From: Limisphaerales bacterium
Lineage (GTDB): Bacteria; Verrucomicrobiota; Verrucomicrobiae; Limisphaerales; UBA11358
Length of the DNA: 27,587 nucleotides
Direction of reading: 5' to 3'
NCBI GenBank assembly: GCA_003152145.1
Contig: PLZL01000126.1
Coordinates: 2,447 to 30,033 of the forward strand
In this document: piece after piece, positions 1 to 8,569 of the stretch
Layout of the letters: the number at the start of each line of letters is the position of its first letter
How positions within the stretch are numbered: position 1 is the stretch's first letter
Notes under the pieces: model-generated
Databases searched by the model: none
The model's input: the letters and a program-made list of their open reading frames with translations, nothing else
Told to the model about the DNA's origin: nothing
Made by a program: the position numbers and the translations under genes

Positions 1-527
1 GCGACATCGGCGGCGCGCGCATTGCGGCGGTCGGCCCGGCGACGGCGGCGAAATTGCGCGAACTGCATTTGCAGGTGGATTTGACACCGGAGGATGCAAC
101 CGCCAAAAAACTGGCCGCGGCATTTGCCAAATTCGAGACCATCGAGAATTTGAAGATGTGCCTGCTGCGGGCGGAAGTGGCGAACCGCGAATTCCCGGAG
201 GCGCTGAAGGCGCTGGGCGCGATTGTGGATGACATCGCGATTTACAAAACCGTGCCGGAAACCGAGGACCCCGCCGACGCGGGTGCGCGGCTGGTGACGG
301 AGGGCGCGGACTGGGTGACATTCACGAGCAGCTCGACGGTGGAGCATTTCCACGCGCGGTTTGATTTGCCAAGGCTGGTGAAGCAATTTCCCAAGCTGAA
401 AATCGCCTCGATTGGCCCCGAAACAAGCAAGACCATCCGTGCGCTGAAGCTGGAACCGGTATTCGAGGCGAAGGAACACACAACCGATGGTTTGATTTCG
501 GCCTTGCTGAAAGCGGCAAAGGCATAA
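1..527 (+). CDS. hemD: Uroporphyrinogen-III synthase, C-terminal part (5' end outside window)
   Basis: The frame is open from base 3 and ends with TAA at 525-527, so the gene runs in from the left. Family knowledge: HemD cyclises hydroxymethylbilane to uroporphyrinogen III in the cytosol for heme and corrinoid synthesis. Visible signs are the glycine/alanine strand IAAVGPATAAKL at the left edge, the segment DWVTFTSSSTVEHF in the middle, and KIASIGPETSKTIRAL followed by a TTDGLISALL end, which is the usual HemD C-terminal pattern. In many bacteria HemD is fused to the uroporphyrin-III methyltransferase CobA; the N-terminal side is missing here, so a fusion cannot be excluded. A TTG at 54 is internal and not the true start. 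The gene is unrelated to the sugar genes that follow and is probably the end of a separate operon. Confidence 0.88.
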   Translation, partial: DIGGARIAAVGPATAAKLRELHLQVDLTPEDATAKKLAAAFAKFETIENLKMCLLRAEVANREFPEALKALGAIVDDIAIYKTVPETEDPADAGARLVTEGADWVTFTSSSTVEHFHARFDLPRLVKQFPKLKIASIGPETSKTIRALKLEPVFEAKEHTTDGLISALLKAAKA

Positions 528-584
528 CCAGATTTGGTGATTCATCTGGACGCGGCATTCGTTTAGTTTGTCGCGTCTCCTGAA

Positions 585-3500
585 ATGATGCGCAACGGTT
601 CAACTGTAAAAGTGAGGGTCGAGGACATCGTCCTTCCTACTTATTTGCCGCTGGCCCCAGACAAAAACCCGATGTTTTTGGAGAAGCGGGTTTATCAGGG
701 CAGCAGCGGCAAGGTGTATCCCCTGCCCTTCACGGATCGCATCGCCGAAAAGCCAGTGGACCGCAAGTGGAAGGCAGTCTGGATTGAAAACGAATTCCTC
801 CGCGCGATGATGCTGCCCGAACTCGGCGGACGCATCCACGTCCTACAGGACAAAACGAACGGCTACGACCTCATTTACAACCAGCGCGTCATCAAACCGG
901 CTCTCGTCGGTCTGGCCGGACCGTGGATTTCCGGCGGCATCGAATTCAACTGGCCGCAACATCACCGGCCCGCGACTTTTCTGCCGGTGGATTTTGAAAT
1001 CGAGGAAAACGCCGACGGCTCGAAAACCATCTGGTGCAGCGACCACGACCCGATGACGCGCATGAAAGGCATGCACGGCGTCTGCCTGCATCCGGGGCGC
1101 GCGTATCTTGAATTGAAAGTGCGCGCTTATAACCGCACGCCTTTCGTGCAGACGTTTCTCTGGTGGGCGAACGTCGCGACGCGCGTGCATGAGGCGTATC
1201 AAAGTTTTTTCCCGCCGGACGTTTATTACGTCACCGACCACGCGCGCCGCTCGATGAGTGAGTATCCGCTGGCGACAGGATTTTATTATGGGGTCAACTA
1301 CGGCGAGCGCGGACGAAAAGGAATTTCCGAAAACGAAATCCCGAAGCAATTCATCCCGCCACACGCAGCCAATTCTAAATCAAAAATTAAGAATTCAAAA
1401 CTGCCGGACTACGCGCCGAATGATTTGAGCTTCTACGCGAACATTCCCACGCCATGCAGCTACATGTGCATGGGGAGCAAGGAGGATTTTTTTGGCGGTT
1501 ATGATTTCAAGGCGCAGGCGGGCATCGTCCACATCGCCAACCATCACATTTCTCCGGGCAAAAAGCAGTGGACGTGGGGCAATCACGAGTTCGGCTACGC
1601 TTGGGATCGCAATCTGACGGACAAAGATTCCAATGGCCAATTCGGTCCTTACATCGAAATCATGGCCGGCGTTTATACCGACAACCAGCCGGACTTCAGT
1701 TTTCTTCAGCCCGGCGAAACGAAAACGTGGAGCCAGTTCTGGTATCCGATTCAGAAAATCGGCCCGGCGCAGCACGCGAATCTCGATGCGGCAATTTCGC
1801 TTCGCGTCTTGGACTGCGCCAGCCCTCTGGCGCTTTCTCAGGGCGGCAGAGGACTGCCGCACTCCAAAACCTTGCGGCGGGCCGCGCGCTTTGGAATTTC
1901 TGTTACGAGCAAATTTTCCGGCGCAAAAATTGTTCTCACAGCGCGAGACAAGAGGTTTTTTTCAACCAAACGCGACCTCGCCCCCGGCACTCCGTTCACC
2001 AAGGAAATCAAATTGCCGCGTGGTGCTGCCGGAATTGATTTGGTTCTGCGGGTTCTTGACCAAAGCAGCCGAGAAATCATTTCCTACCAGCCCAAGCCGC
2101 GCATGAAAGGCGACGTCCCGCCGCCCGCGACTGAACCACCGCAACCGGAGGAAATTTCCAGCGCCGACGAACTGTTCATCACCGGCCTGCATCTGGAGCA
2201 ATACCGCCACGCCACACGCTGTCCGACGCTTTACTGGCGCGAGGCGTTACGCCGCGACCCGCTTGATTCGCGCTGTAACAACGCGATGGGCCTTTGGCAT
2301 CTGCGGCGCGGCGAATTTGTTGAGGCCGAAAATCATTTTCGCCAGGCCATCGAACGGCTCACGCGGCGCAACCCGAATCCATACGATGGCGAGGCGTATT
2401 ACAACCTCGGCCTGTGCCTGCGTTTTCAAAACCGCGATGAAGAGGCTTACGCGGCGTTTTACAAGGCAACGTGGAATCAAGCCTGGGAATCCGCCGGCTA
2501 TCATGCGCTGGCTCAAGTTGATTGCAAAAAGTCGGACTGGCTCACGGCACTCGACCATCTTAAACGTTCACTGCGACTGAACACCGACAATCTCCGTGCG
2601 CGGAATCTCAAGGCCATTGTCCTGCGGAAATTTAATCGCACCCTCGAAGCGGATGAACTGCTCCGGGAAACGCTCGCACTCGACCCGCCGGACTGGTGGG
2701 CGCGGCATTTGTCCGGCCAGAAATTGACGTGTGATTTGCAGACCGCGCTGGACCTGGCACACGATTACGCCCGCGCCGGATTTTGCGCCGAGGCGGTTGC
2801 GCTGCTCGAAAAAGCCTCCGCGCAAAAAACGGATATGCTCGACCAAAGCTGGGGCGTGTTGCCGCTGATGCACTACACCATCGGTTGGTTGCACGAAAAG
2901 CTTGGCGATAAAAATTCCGCATTGAAGAATTTCAACCGCGCTACCGCGCTGCCGCCGGATTACTGTTTTCCTTCGCGCCTCGAAGAAATTGAAATTCTCG
3001 AATCCGCGATCCAGGTAAATCCTCACGATGCCTGCGCACCTTATTACCTCGGCAATTTATTTTACGACCGCCGACGCCACGCCGAAGCGATCAAACTTTG
3101 GGAACGCAGCGCGAAACTTGACCCGAACTTTTCCATCGGCTGGCGCAACCTCGGCATCGGCTGGTTCAACATTTCTAAAAAGCCAGCAAAGGCGCGCGTG
3201 GCTTACGACAAGGCTTTCAGTGCAGACCCATGCGATGCCCGCCTGCTTTTTGAGCGCGACCAGCTTTGGAAGCGGGTTGGCGAAAAGCCGGAGAAACGGT
3301 TGCGCGAACTGGAAAAATTTCCTCAGCTTGTGGCGCAGCGCGATGATTTGAGCGTGGAACTTTGTGCGCTTTACAATCAAACCGGGCAGCACGCGAAGGC
3401 ATTGAAAATAATTTCAAGGCGCAACTTCCAGCCGTGGGAAGGCGGGGAAGGCGCGGTGCTCGCCCAGCACGTCCGCACGCAACTCGCGTTTGGACGCGAA

Positions 3501-4127
3501 GCGTTGCCGTCCGCTTGTAGGAGACAAGGCAACGAGTCTCGAACTGAAAAATCCAGAATTGATCAGAGCCTCCTCACGTCGGCTGCTACACATTTTCAGA
3601 ACGCGCTCGCGTCACCCGAAAACTTAAGCAAAGCGAAACATCTGCTGGCGAACCAGAGCGACATTCATTACTGGCTCGGCGTCGCGCTGAATTTTTTGGG
3701 TGAAAAAAAATCCGCGCGCGAGCACTGGCTCGCCGCCGCGATGTTCAAGGGCGATTTTCAGGAGATGAGCGTCCGCGCGTTTTCGGAAATGACTTTTTAC
3801 TCCGCTTTGGCTTGGGAGAGGCTCGGCCAAAAAATGAAAGCAAAAAAACTTTTGCGTGATCTCCTGGCCTACGCGAACAAACTCGCCAAAAAGCCCGCGA
3901 AGATTGATTATTTTGCCACCTCGCTGCCGACAATGCTGCTGTTTGACGACGACCTCCAGTTCCGGCAGGAGACGCTGGCGTTGTTCCTTCAGGCCCAGGC
4001 GCATCTGGGATTGAGGCGAAAGGCAAAGGCGAAGGCGTTGTTAAAACAGGTTTTGAAACGCGACCCGAACCACGCGCTCGCAGCGGATTTGTTGGCGGAA
4101 TTTTTTCAACGGAAGCGAAAATCATGA
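585..4127 (+). CDS. DUF5107 domain protein with C-terminal TPR repeats
   Basis: An 1180-residue protein without a clear signal peptide. Residues about 10-400 match the style of DUF5107 proteins (ELGGRIHVLQDKTNGYDLIY, GPWISGGIEFNWPQHHRP, and a Trp-rich FLWWANVA segment). This resembles the beta-sandwich of aldose-epimerase-like proteins and suggests carbohydrate binding or processing, but the function is unknown. From about residue 540 to the end there are tetratricopeptide-type helices (YYNLGLCLRFQNRDEEAYAAF, YYLGNLFYDRRRHAEAIKLW, IGWRNLGIGWF), a protein-interaction scaffold. The stop overlaps the next start (ATGA), so translation is probably coupled to the sugar permease. Three stretches look like repeat insertions kept in frame: residues about 263-273 (Lys/Ser/Asn-rich), 409-429 and 977-1002. 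Start ATG 585 is followed at once by another ATG (588); neither has a strong ribosome site. Confidence 0.82.
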   Translation: MMRNGSTVKVRVEDIVLPTYLPLAPDKNPMFLEKRVYQGSSGKVYPLPFTDRIAEKPVDRKWKAVWIENEFLRAMMLPELGGRIHVLQDKTNGYDLIYNQRVIKPALVGLAGPWISGGIEFNWPQHHRPATFLPVDFEIEENADGSKTIWCSDHDPMTRMKGMHGVCLHPGRAYLELKVRAYNRTPFVQTFLWWANVATRVHEAYQSFFPPDVYYVTDHARRSMSEYPLATGFYYGVNYGERGRKGISENEIPKQFIPPHAANSKSKIKNSKLPDYAPNDLSFYANIPTPCSYMCMGSKEDFFGGYDFKAQAGIVHIANHHISPGKKQWTWGNHEFGYAWDRNLTDKDSNGQFGPYIEIMAGVYTDNQPDFSFLQPGETKTWSQFWYPIQKIGPAQHANLDAAISLRVLDCASPLALSQGGRGLPHSKTLRRAARFGISVTSKFSGAKIVLTARDKRFFSTKRDLAPGTPFTKEIKLPRGAAGIDLVLRVLDQSSREIISYQPKPRMKGDVPPPATEPPQPEEISSADELFITGLHLEQYRHATRCPTLYWREALRRDPLDSRCNNAMGLWHLRRGEFVEAENHFRQAIERLTRRNPNPYDGEAYYNLGLCLRFQNRDEEAYAAFYKATWNQAWESAGYHALAQVDCKKSDWLTALDHLKRSLRLNTDNLRARNLKAIVLRKFNRTLEADELLRETLALDPPDWWARHLSGQKLTCDLQTALDLAHDYARAGFCAEAVALLEKASAQKTDMLDQSWGVLPLMHYTIGWLHEKLGDKNSALKNFNRATALPPDYCFPSRLEEIEILESAIQVNPHDACAPYYLGNLFYDRRRHAEAIKLWERSAKLDPNFSIGWRNLGIGWFNISKKPAKARVAYDKAFSADPCDARLLFERDQLWKRVGEKPEKRLRELEKFPQLVAQRDDLSVELCALYNQTGQHAKALKIISRRNFQPWEGGEGAVLAQHVRTQLAFGREALPSACRRQGNESRTEKSRIDQSLLTSAATHFQNALASPENLSKAKHLLANQSDIHYWLGVALNFLGEKKSAREHWLAAAMFKGDFQEMSVRAFSEMTFYSALAWERLGQKMKAKKLLRDLLAYANKLAKKPAKIDYFATSLPTMLLFDDDLQFRQETLALFLQAQAHLGLRRKAKAKALLKQVLKRDPNHALAADLLAEFFQRKRKS
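1371..1401. repeat. AT-rich in-frame insertion in the DUF5107 gene
   Basis: This 31-base stretch is almost free of G and C in an otherwise GC-rich gene and encodes a Asn/Ser/Lys-rich run (NSKSKIKNSK). It has the look of a short direct-repeat element built on AATTC/AAATC units: AATTCTAAAT near the left end and GAATTCAAAA near the right end. It sits between two conserved-looking parts of the DUF5107 region and keeps the frame. That it is a dispersed element is inferred from composition and from its resemblance to AT-rich repeats recalled from related genomes; no second copy is in the window. Confidence 0.45.
1808..1870. repeat. Double-hairpin dispersed repeat, in frame within the DUF5107 gene
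   Basis: Two palindromes lie side by side. One, at 1816-1833, has arms GCGCCAG/CTGGCGC with loop CCCT. The other, at 1843-1860, has arms GCGGCAG/CTGCCGC with loop AGGA. They are bracketed by TTGGACT on the left and ACTCCAA on the right. The first hairpin with its flanks (1809-1836) is identical, in reverse orientation, to 28 bases at 10188-10215 in an intergenic region, so this is a mobile or dispersed family and not native coding sequence. It is read through as about 21 residues (LDCASPLALSQGGRGLPHSK) without a stop. Confidence 0.8.
3513..3590. repeat. Probable dispersed repeat, in frame within the DUF5107 gene
   Basis: This element is bounded by GTAG (3517) and CTAC (3585-3588). It contains GAGAC/GTCTC arms at 3521-3540 and AGCC/GGCT arms at 3567-3584. 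Its reverse complement starts GTAGCAGCCGACGTGAGG, which I recall as a common intergenic repeat in Verrucomicrobiota genomes; that recollection has not been checked. It encodes residues about 977-1002, a charged low-complexity run (ACRRQGNESRTEKS) that interrupts the TPR helices but keeps the frame. Confidence 0.55.
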
Positions 4128-5542
4128 TCAACACAACCGCAACCGAATCCTCAAACCTCAAAGCCGAATACCATTACGGCTACATCTGGCTCATCTCCCT
4201 CGTGGCCGCGCTGGGCGGACTGCTTTTCGGCTACGATTGGGTGGTCATCGGCGGCGCGAAGCCGTTTTTTGAAAGATATTTTCATCTGACAAACGCCGCA
4301 CAATCCGGCTGGGCCAACAGTTGCGCGCTCATCGGCTGTTTCGTCGGCGCGCTTGTCGCCGGCGCGTTGAGCGACAAGTTTGGCCGCAAAAAATTATTGA
4401 TCGTGTCGGCGTTTTTGTTCGCGGCGACTTCCATCGGCAATGCCCTCGCGCCGACGTTTTTCATTTTTGTTGCATGGCGGATTTTGGGCGGCGTGGCCAT
4501 CGGCCTCGCGTCCAATCTTTCGCCGATGTATATCGCGGAAATTGCCCCGGCACAAATGCGCGGCAAACTGGTTTCCATCAACCAGCTCACGATCGTCGTC
4601 GGCGTGTTGTCGGCGCAATTGATCAACTGGTGGCTCGTCCGCGATCTGCCACAGGGCGCGAGCGACGAATTCATCGTGAATTCCTGGTTTGGCCAGTCCG
4701 GCTGGCGCTGGATGTTCGCGCTCACCGCCGCTCCCGCCGCGTTGTTTTTTGTCGGTATGTTTTTCGTTCCCGAAAGCCCGCGCTGGCTCGCGAAAAACGG
4801 GAAACCCGAAGGCGCAGAGACGATTTTGGCGAAAATCGGCGGCGAAATTTACGCGGGCAGCGCGCTCAAGGAAATCGAGACCACGCTGGTGAACGAAACC
4901 GAGAAAGTGGATTTCAGGGAACTGCTCCAGCCGAAGATGCGAAAGGTCCTGTTGCTCGGCGTTGTGCTGGCGATGTTCCAGCAATGGTGCGGCATCAACG
5001 TGATTTTCAACTATGCCGAGGAAATTTTCCATGCGGCCGGCTACGACATTTCGACCGTGCTCAAACACATCGTGTGGACCGGATCGGTGAACCTCGCGTT
5101 CACTTTTGTCGCGCTCGGCGTGGTGGATCGCGGTGGCCGGCGGCCATTGATGCTTTTCGGCGCGGCAGGGCTTGCTGTCATTTATCTGGTTCTGGGCTTC
5201 TGCTACCATGCGTCCGTAACCGGCCTGCCGATGCTGCTGCTCGTGCTCTCGGCCATCGCGTGCTATTCCATTTCACTCGCGCCGGTGACGTGGGTCATCA
5301 TTTCGGAAATCTTCCCGAACCGCATCCGCGGCGCGGCGATGGCGGTTGCGGTTGCGGCGTTGTGGCTGGCGTGCTTCCTCCTGACTTACACGTTTCCGAT
5401 TTTGAACGCAAAACTCGGCCCGGCGGGAACCTTCTGGCTCTACGCCGCGATTTGCGTGTTCGGCTTTGTCTTCATTTTCTTTAAACTGCCGGAGACGAAA
5501 AACAAATCGCTCGAACAGATTCAACGTGAACTCGTGGACTAA
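4124..5542 (+). CDS. Sugar porter family MFS permease
   Basis: A 472-residue, 12-helix inner-membrane protein of the major facilitator superfamily, sugar porter branch (XylE/AraE/GLUT type), which usually carries a hexose or pentose with protons. Diagnostic motifs are GGLLFGYD (residues 31-38), GALSDKFGRKK (80-90), PESPRWL (216-222), QQWCGIN (286-292, the sugar-contacting QQxxG), DRGGRRPLM, the PVTWVIISEIFPNRIRG segment, and a C-terminal PETKNKSLEQ (from 456). Length is normal for the family. Its ATG overlaps the TGA of the DUF5107-TPR gene by four bases, and a secreted GH2 enzyme follows 17 bases later, so the three are likely one transcript for a glycan-derived sugar. The exact substrate cannot be read from the sequence. 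Confidence 0.92.
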   Translation: MINTTATESSNLKAEYHYGYIWLISLVAALGGLLFGYDWVVIGGAKPFFERYFHLTNAAQSGWANSCALIGCFVGALVAGALSDKFGRKKLLIVSAFLFAATSIGNALAPTFFIFVAWRILGGVAIGLASNLSPMYIAEIAPAQMRGKLVSINQLTIVVGVLSAQLINWWLVRDLPQGASDEFIVNSWFGQSGWRWMFALTAAPAALFFVGMFFVPESPRWLAKNGKPEGAETILAKIGGEIYAGSALKEIETTLVNETEKVDFRELLQPKMRKVLLLGVVLAMFQQWCGINVIFNYAEEIFHAAGYDISTVLKHIVWTGSVNLAFTFVALGVVDRGGRRPLMLFGAAGLAVIYLVLGFCYHASVTGLPMLLLVLSAIACYSISLAPVTWVIISEIFPNRIRGAAMAVAVAALWLACFLLTYTFPILNAKLGPAGTFWLYAAICVFGFVFIFFKLPETKNKSLEQIQRELVD

Positions 5543-5559
5543 ATGATTCATCCAAAAAT

Positions 5560-8500
5560 ATGAAACGGATTATTTTTCTGCCAATTCTTGTCATGGCTTG
5601 CCTGTCAACCACGCTTTTGCGCGCCGCTGAAACCATTCCGCTTGCCGGCGAATGGCGCTTTGCGCTCGACCGCAACGACGTTGGGACGAATGAGCAGTGG
5701 TTCGCCAAAAATCTGTCGGACAAAATCAAATTGCCCGGCATTCTCCAGGCGCAAGGCTACGGCGACGACATCAGCACGAACACGCCGTGGGTGCTCACGC
5801 TCGGGGATGCGTGGTGGAAAATCCAGCCCGCGAGCCTGCGCGACCATTTTTCACAGCCGGGCCACGTGGAAGTGCCGTTTCTCTCCCAGCCGCCGAAGCA
5901 TTATCTCGGCGCTGCGTGGTATCAGCGCGAAATGGAAATACCCGCCGGCTGGCAGGGCCGCCATTTCACGCTTTTTCTGGAGCGCGCGCACTGGCAAAGC
6001 ACCGTCTGGGTTGATGACAAGGAATATCCCGCAAACGACAGCCTCGACGCGCCTCACATCACCGATCTCGGCGTGCTCACGCCGGGCAAACACCATTTGA
6101 GCATCCGCGTTGACAACCGCCTGCAACTTCCGGCGCGCGGACACATGGTGGACGCTCACAGCGTCTCCGATTCGCTCGGCGCGGCGTGGAACGGCATCGT
6201 GGGGAAAATTGAACTGCGAAGCACAGCGCCAGTGTGGATTGAGGACGTGCAAGTTTTTCCAAATCTTAGTAATAGAACTGCCCGCGTTGTCGTCAGCATC
6301 GGCAACATTACTGGCAAATCGGGCCACGGAGTGCTTTCGTGTGGCAAAGGAACTTTTCCATTTTCGTCACCGTTTCCAACTGTCGCTTGGTCTATTGATT
6401 GGCAAACGAACGGTGGAAAGGAAGAAGGAGAAATACTTTTTGCATCTGATGAGAATTCAAAATTATGGGACGAGTTCAATCCGACGATGCAAAAGTTTTC
6501 AGTGATACTTTCCGGCGATGGGAATCTCGACTCACGCGAAATCACCTTCGGGCTGCGCGAAATTACGCACAACGACAAAGACCTCCTCATCAACGGCCGC
6601 CCCGTCAACTTGCGGCTCACGCATGACGGCGGCGAATTTCCACTCACGGGTTATCCGGCGATGGATGTCGGGTCGTGGAAAAAAATCATCCAGACCTGCA
6701 AGGATTACGGCCTGAATGGAATCCGGTTCCACTCGTGGTGCCCGCCCGAAGCCGCGTTTGAAGCCGCCGATGAAATGGGTTTTTATCTCCAGCCGGAATG
6801 CGGCTTGTGGAGCGATTTCGGCAGCCCGGAGATGCAGCAGTGGCTGAACGACGAAACCACGCGTCTCCTCGCAGCCTACGGCAATCACCCGTCGTTCATT
6901 CTGCTTTCGCCGAGCAACGAGCCGCGCAATTACCAGCGTTTCACGCCACAATGGGCGGCCACCAATTACGCAAAGGACAACCGCCGTCTGTATTCCGCCG
7001 GCACCGGCTGGGCGGATCCGTCGCAGGTCTTTGGCGGCGCGCAATACGCCTCGCTCGTCCGCTTCGGCAACGGCAATTTGCGCAACACCTCCGGCTGGTT
7101 CGGCGGCGATTACCGCGACGCGCTTGAAACCGTCCACATCCCCGTGCTCGCGCATGAGGTCGGCCAGTGGTGCGCCTATCCCGACTTCGACGTGATCAAG
7201 AAATTCACGGGCTATTTAAAACCCAGCAACTACGACATTTTCAAGTATATCGCCGGACAGGAAGACGTGCTGGACCAAGACCACGCCTTCGCCTGGGCGT
7301 CCGGTCGTTTTCAAGTCGAGACTTACAAAGAAGAAATCGAGGCCAACCTCCGCACGCCCGGCCTTTCCGGTTTTCAATTGCTCGACCTGCACGATTATCT
7401 GGGTCAGGGAACCGCGCTCATCGGCGTCGTGGATGCGTTCTGGGAGCCGAAGAGCTACGTGACGGCGACGGAATTTCGCCACTTCGCCGGCCCGACTGTT
7501 CCGCTGGCGCGGCTCGCCAGCCGCATTTACACCAGCGACCAAACCCTCGAATCGGATGTGGAAATCTATCACTTCGGCGAAAAGCCCATCACGAATGCCG
7601 TGCCGCAATGGAAGATTGTGAACTCTGCCGGCGCGACGGTCGCCAGCGGTGCATGGGAAGCGCGCGACATTCCCATCGGGAAAAATATTCCGCTTGGTAA
7701 AGTTTCTGCGAATTTGTCGAAGCTCACTGCGCCGGGCGCTTACAAGCTGGTGGTCGAAATCCGTAGAACAGGCGTCGCGCCTGTCTCAAATCGAACTTCC
7801 GCCCAAGCGGAACAAGAAAATGGAGACGGGCGCGACGCCCGTCCTACGGCAGAGAACGACTGGAATTTCTGGCTCTATCCGGCGCAAGTCAGCACGACCA
7901 CGCCGCCAGATGTGTTCGTGACGAGGACCTGGAGCGAAGCCGCGACGCGACTTGCCGCCGGTGGCAAAGTGCTTTTCATGCCGGGCGCCGCCAATCTTGA
8001 TCCCGCGAAATGTCCGCCGATGAAAAATGTTCCAGTTTTTTGGAACATCCAGATGACCGTCCGTCCGCCGCAAAATACGAGGCCGAAATTCGACGCGATG
8101 CTCGGCCTGCTCTGCGACACCAAACATCCGGCGCTCGCGGAATTTCCCACCGAGACGAACTGCGACTGGCAGTGGACGCAACTCGTGAACAACGTCCGCT
8201 CGGTCAATCTCTCCAAAGCCCCGCCGTCGCTCCGTCCCATCGTGTCGGCGATTGACGATTGGAACCGCAACTGGCAGCTCGGCGTGATTTTCGAATGCAA
8301 CGTCGGGCCGGGCCGCCTGCTGGTCTCGGCCATCAATCTGGACAATGAACGCGGCGGTTCGGAATTGCAGCAACTGCGCCGCTCCCTGCTGGATTACATG
8401 GCCGGAGAAAAATTCAAACCGGCGGCGACGCTCACGCCGGAACAGGTTGACAGCCTTTGGGCAGAAGCACGCAGCGCCTCCACATCAACGGAGCCAGCCC

Positions 8501-8562
8501 GCAAGTTCGACCCGGACTTGAACGACGGAGCGATTCCAACTCCGGCCCAGCAAAAGCCGTGA
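5560..8562 (+). CDS. Secreted GH2-family glycosidase (beta-galactosidase/glucuronidase-like)
   Basis: A 1000-residue protein with an N-terminal signal peptide (MKRIIFLPILVMACLSTTLLRAAE), so periplasmic or exported. Residues about 25-230 form the jelly-roll sugar-binding domain (AGEWRFALD, GAAWYQREMEIP, VWVDDKE, GIVGKIEL). An Ig-like domain follows, ending in REITFGLREI. The TIM barrel starts near LLINGRPVNLRLTHDGG. Likely acid/base is Glu454 in LSPSNEP; likely nucleophile is Glu533 in AHEVGQW. These are positional inferences from GH2 relatives. It lies 17 bases after the MFS permease gene, and degradation of a glycan followed by uptake is the simple reading. Two oddities: an AT-richer patch at about 6240-6540 in the Ig-like region, and an in-frame palindromic element at 7763-7850 adding about 29 residues near residue 750. 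Confidence 0.85.
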   Translation: MKRIIFLPILVMACLSTTLLRAAETIPLAGEWRFALDRNDVGTNEQWFAKNLSDKIKLPGILQAQGYGDDISTNTPWVLTLGDAWWKIQPASLRDHFSQPGHVEVPFLSQPPKHYLGAAWYQREMEIPAGWQGRHFTLFLERAHWQSTVWVDDKEYPANDSLDAPHITDLGVLTPGKHHLSIRVDNRLQLPARGHMVDAHSVSDSLGAAWNGIVGKIELRSTAPVWIEDVQVFPNLSNRTARVVVSIGNITGKSGHGVLSCGKGTFPFSSPFPTVAWSIDWQTNGGKEEGEILFASDENSKLWDEFNPTMQKFSVILSGDGNLDSREITFGLREITHNDKDLLINGRPVNLRLTHDGGEFPLTGYPAMDVGSWKKIIQTCKDYGLNGIRFHSWCPPEAAFEAADEMGFYLQPECGLWSDFGSPEMQQWLNDETTRLLAAYGNHPSFILLSPSNEPRNYQRFTPQWAATNYAKDNRRLYSAGTGWADPSQVFGGAQYASLVRFGNGNLRNTSGWFGGDYRDALETVHIPVLAHEVGQWCAYPDFDVIKKFTGYLKPSNYDIFKYIAGQEDVLDQDHAFAWASGRFQVETYKEEIEANLRTPGLSGFQLLDLHDYLGQGTALIGVVDAFWEPKSYVTATEFRHFAGPTVPLARLASRIYTSDQTLESDVEIYHFGEKPITNAVPQWKIVNSAGATVASGAWEARDIPIGKNIPLGKVSANLSKLTAPGAYKLVVEIRRTGVAPVSNRTSAQAEQENGDGRDARPTAENDWNFWLYPAQVSTTTPPDVFVTRTWSEAATRLAAGGKVLFMPGAANLDPAKCPPMKNVPVFWNIQMTVRPPQNTRPKFDAMLGLLCDTKHPALAEFPTETNCDWQWTQLVNNVRSVNLSKAPPSLRPIVSAIDDWNRNWQLGVIFECNVGPGRLLVSAINLDNERGGSELQQLRRSLLDYMAGEKFKPAATLTPEQVDSLWAEARSASTSTEPARKFDPDLNDGAIPTPAQQKP
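7763..7850. repeat. Three-hairpin palindromic element, in frame within the GH2 gene
   Basis: The element is bounded by GTAG and CTAC and holds three hairpins: ACAGGCG/CGCCTGT (7768-7784), TTCCGC/GCGGAA with loop CCAA (7797-7812), and GACGGGCG/CGCCCGTC (7825-7843). The same architecture with the same linker (CTGTCTCAAATC) occurs at 19866-19953 in the ABC ATPase gene. Both copies are translated in the same element frame, giving TGVAPVSN...SAQAEQE...GRDARP here and TGFQPVSN...SAQAEQE...RRDACP there. Confidence 0.88.
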
Positions 8563-8569
8563 AGATCCT

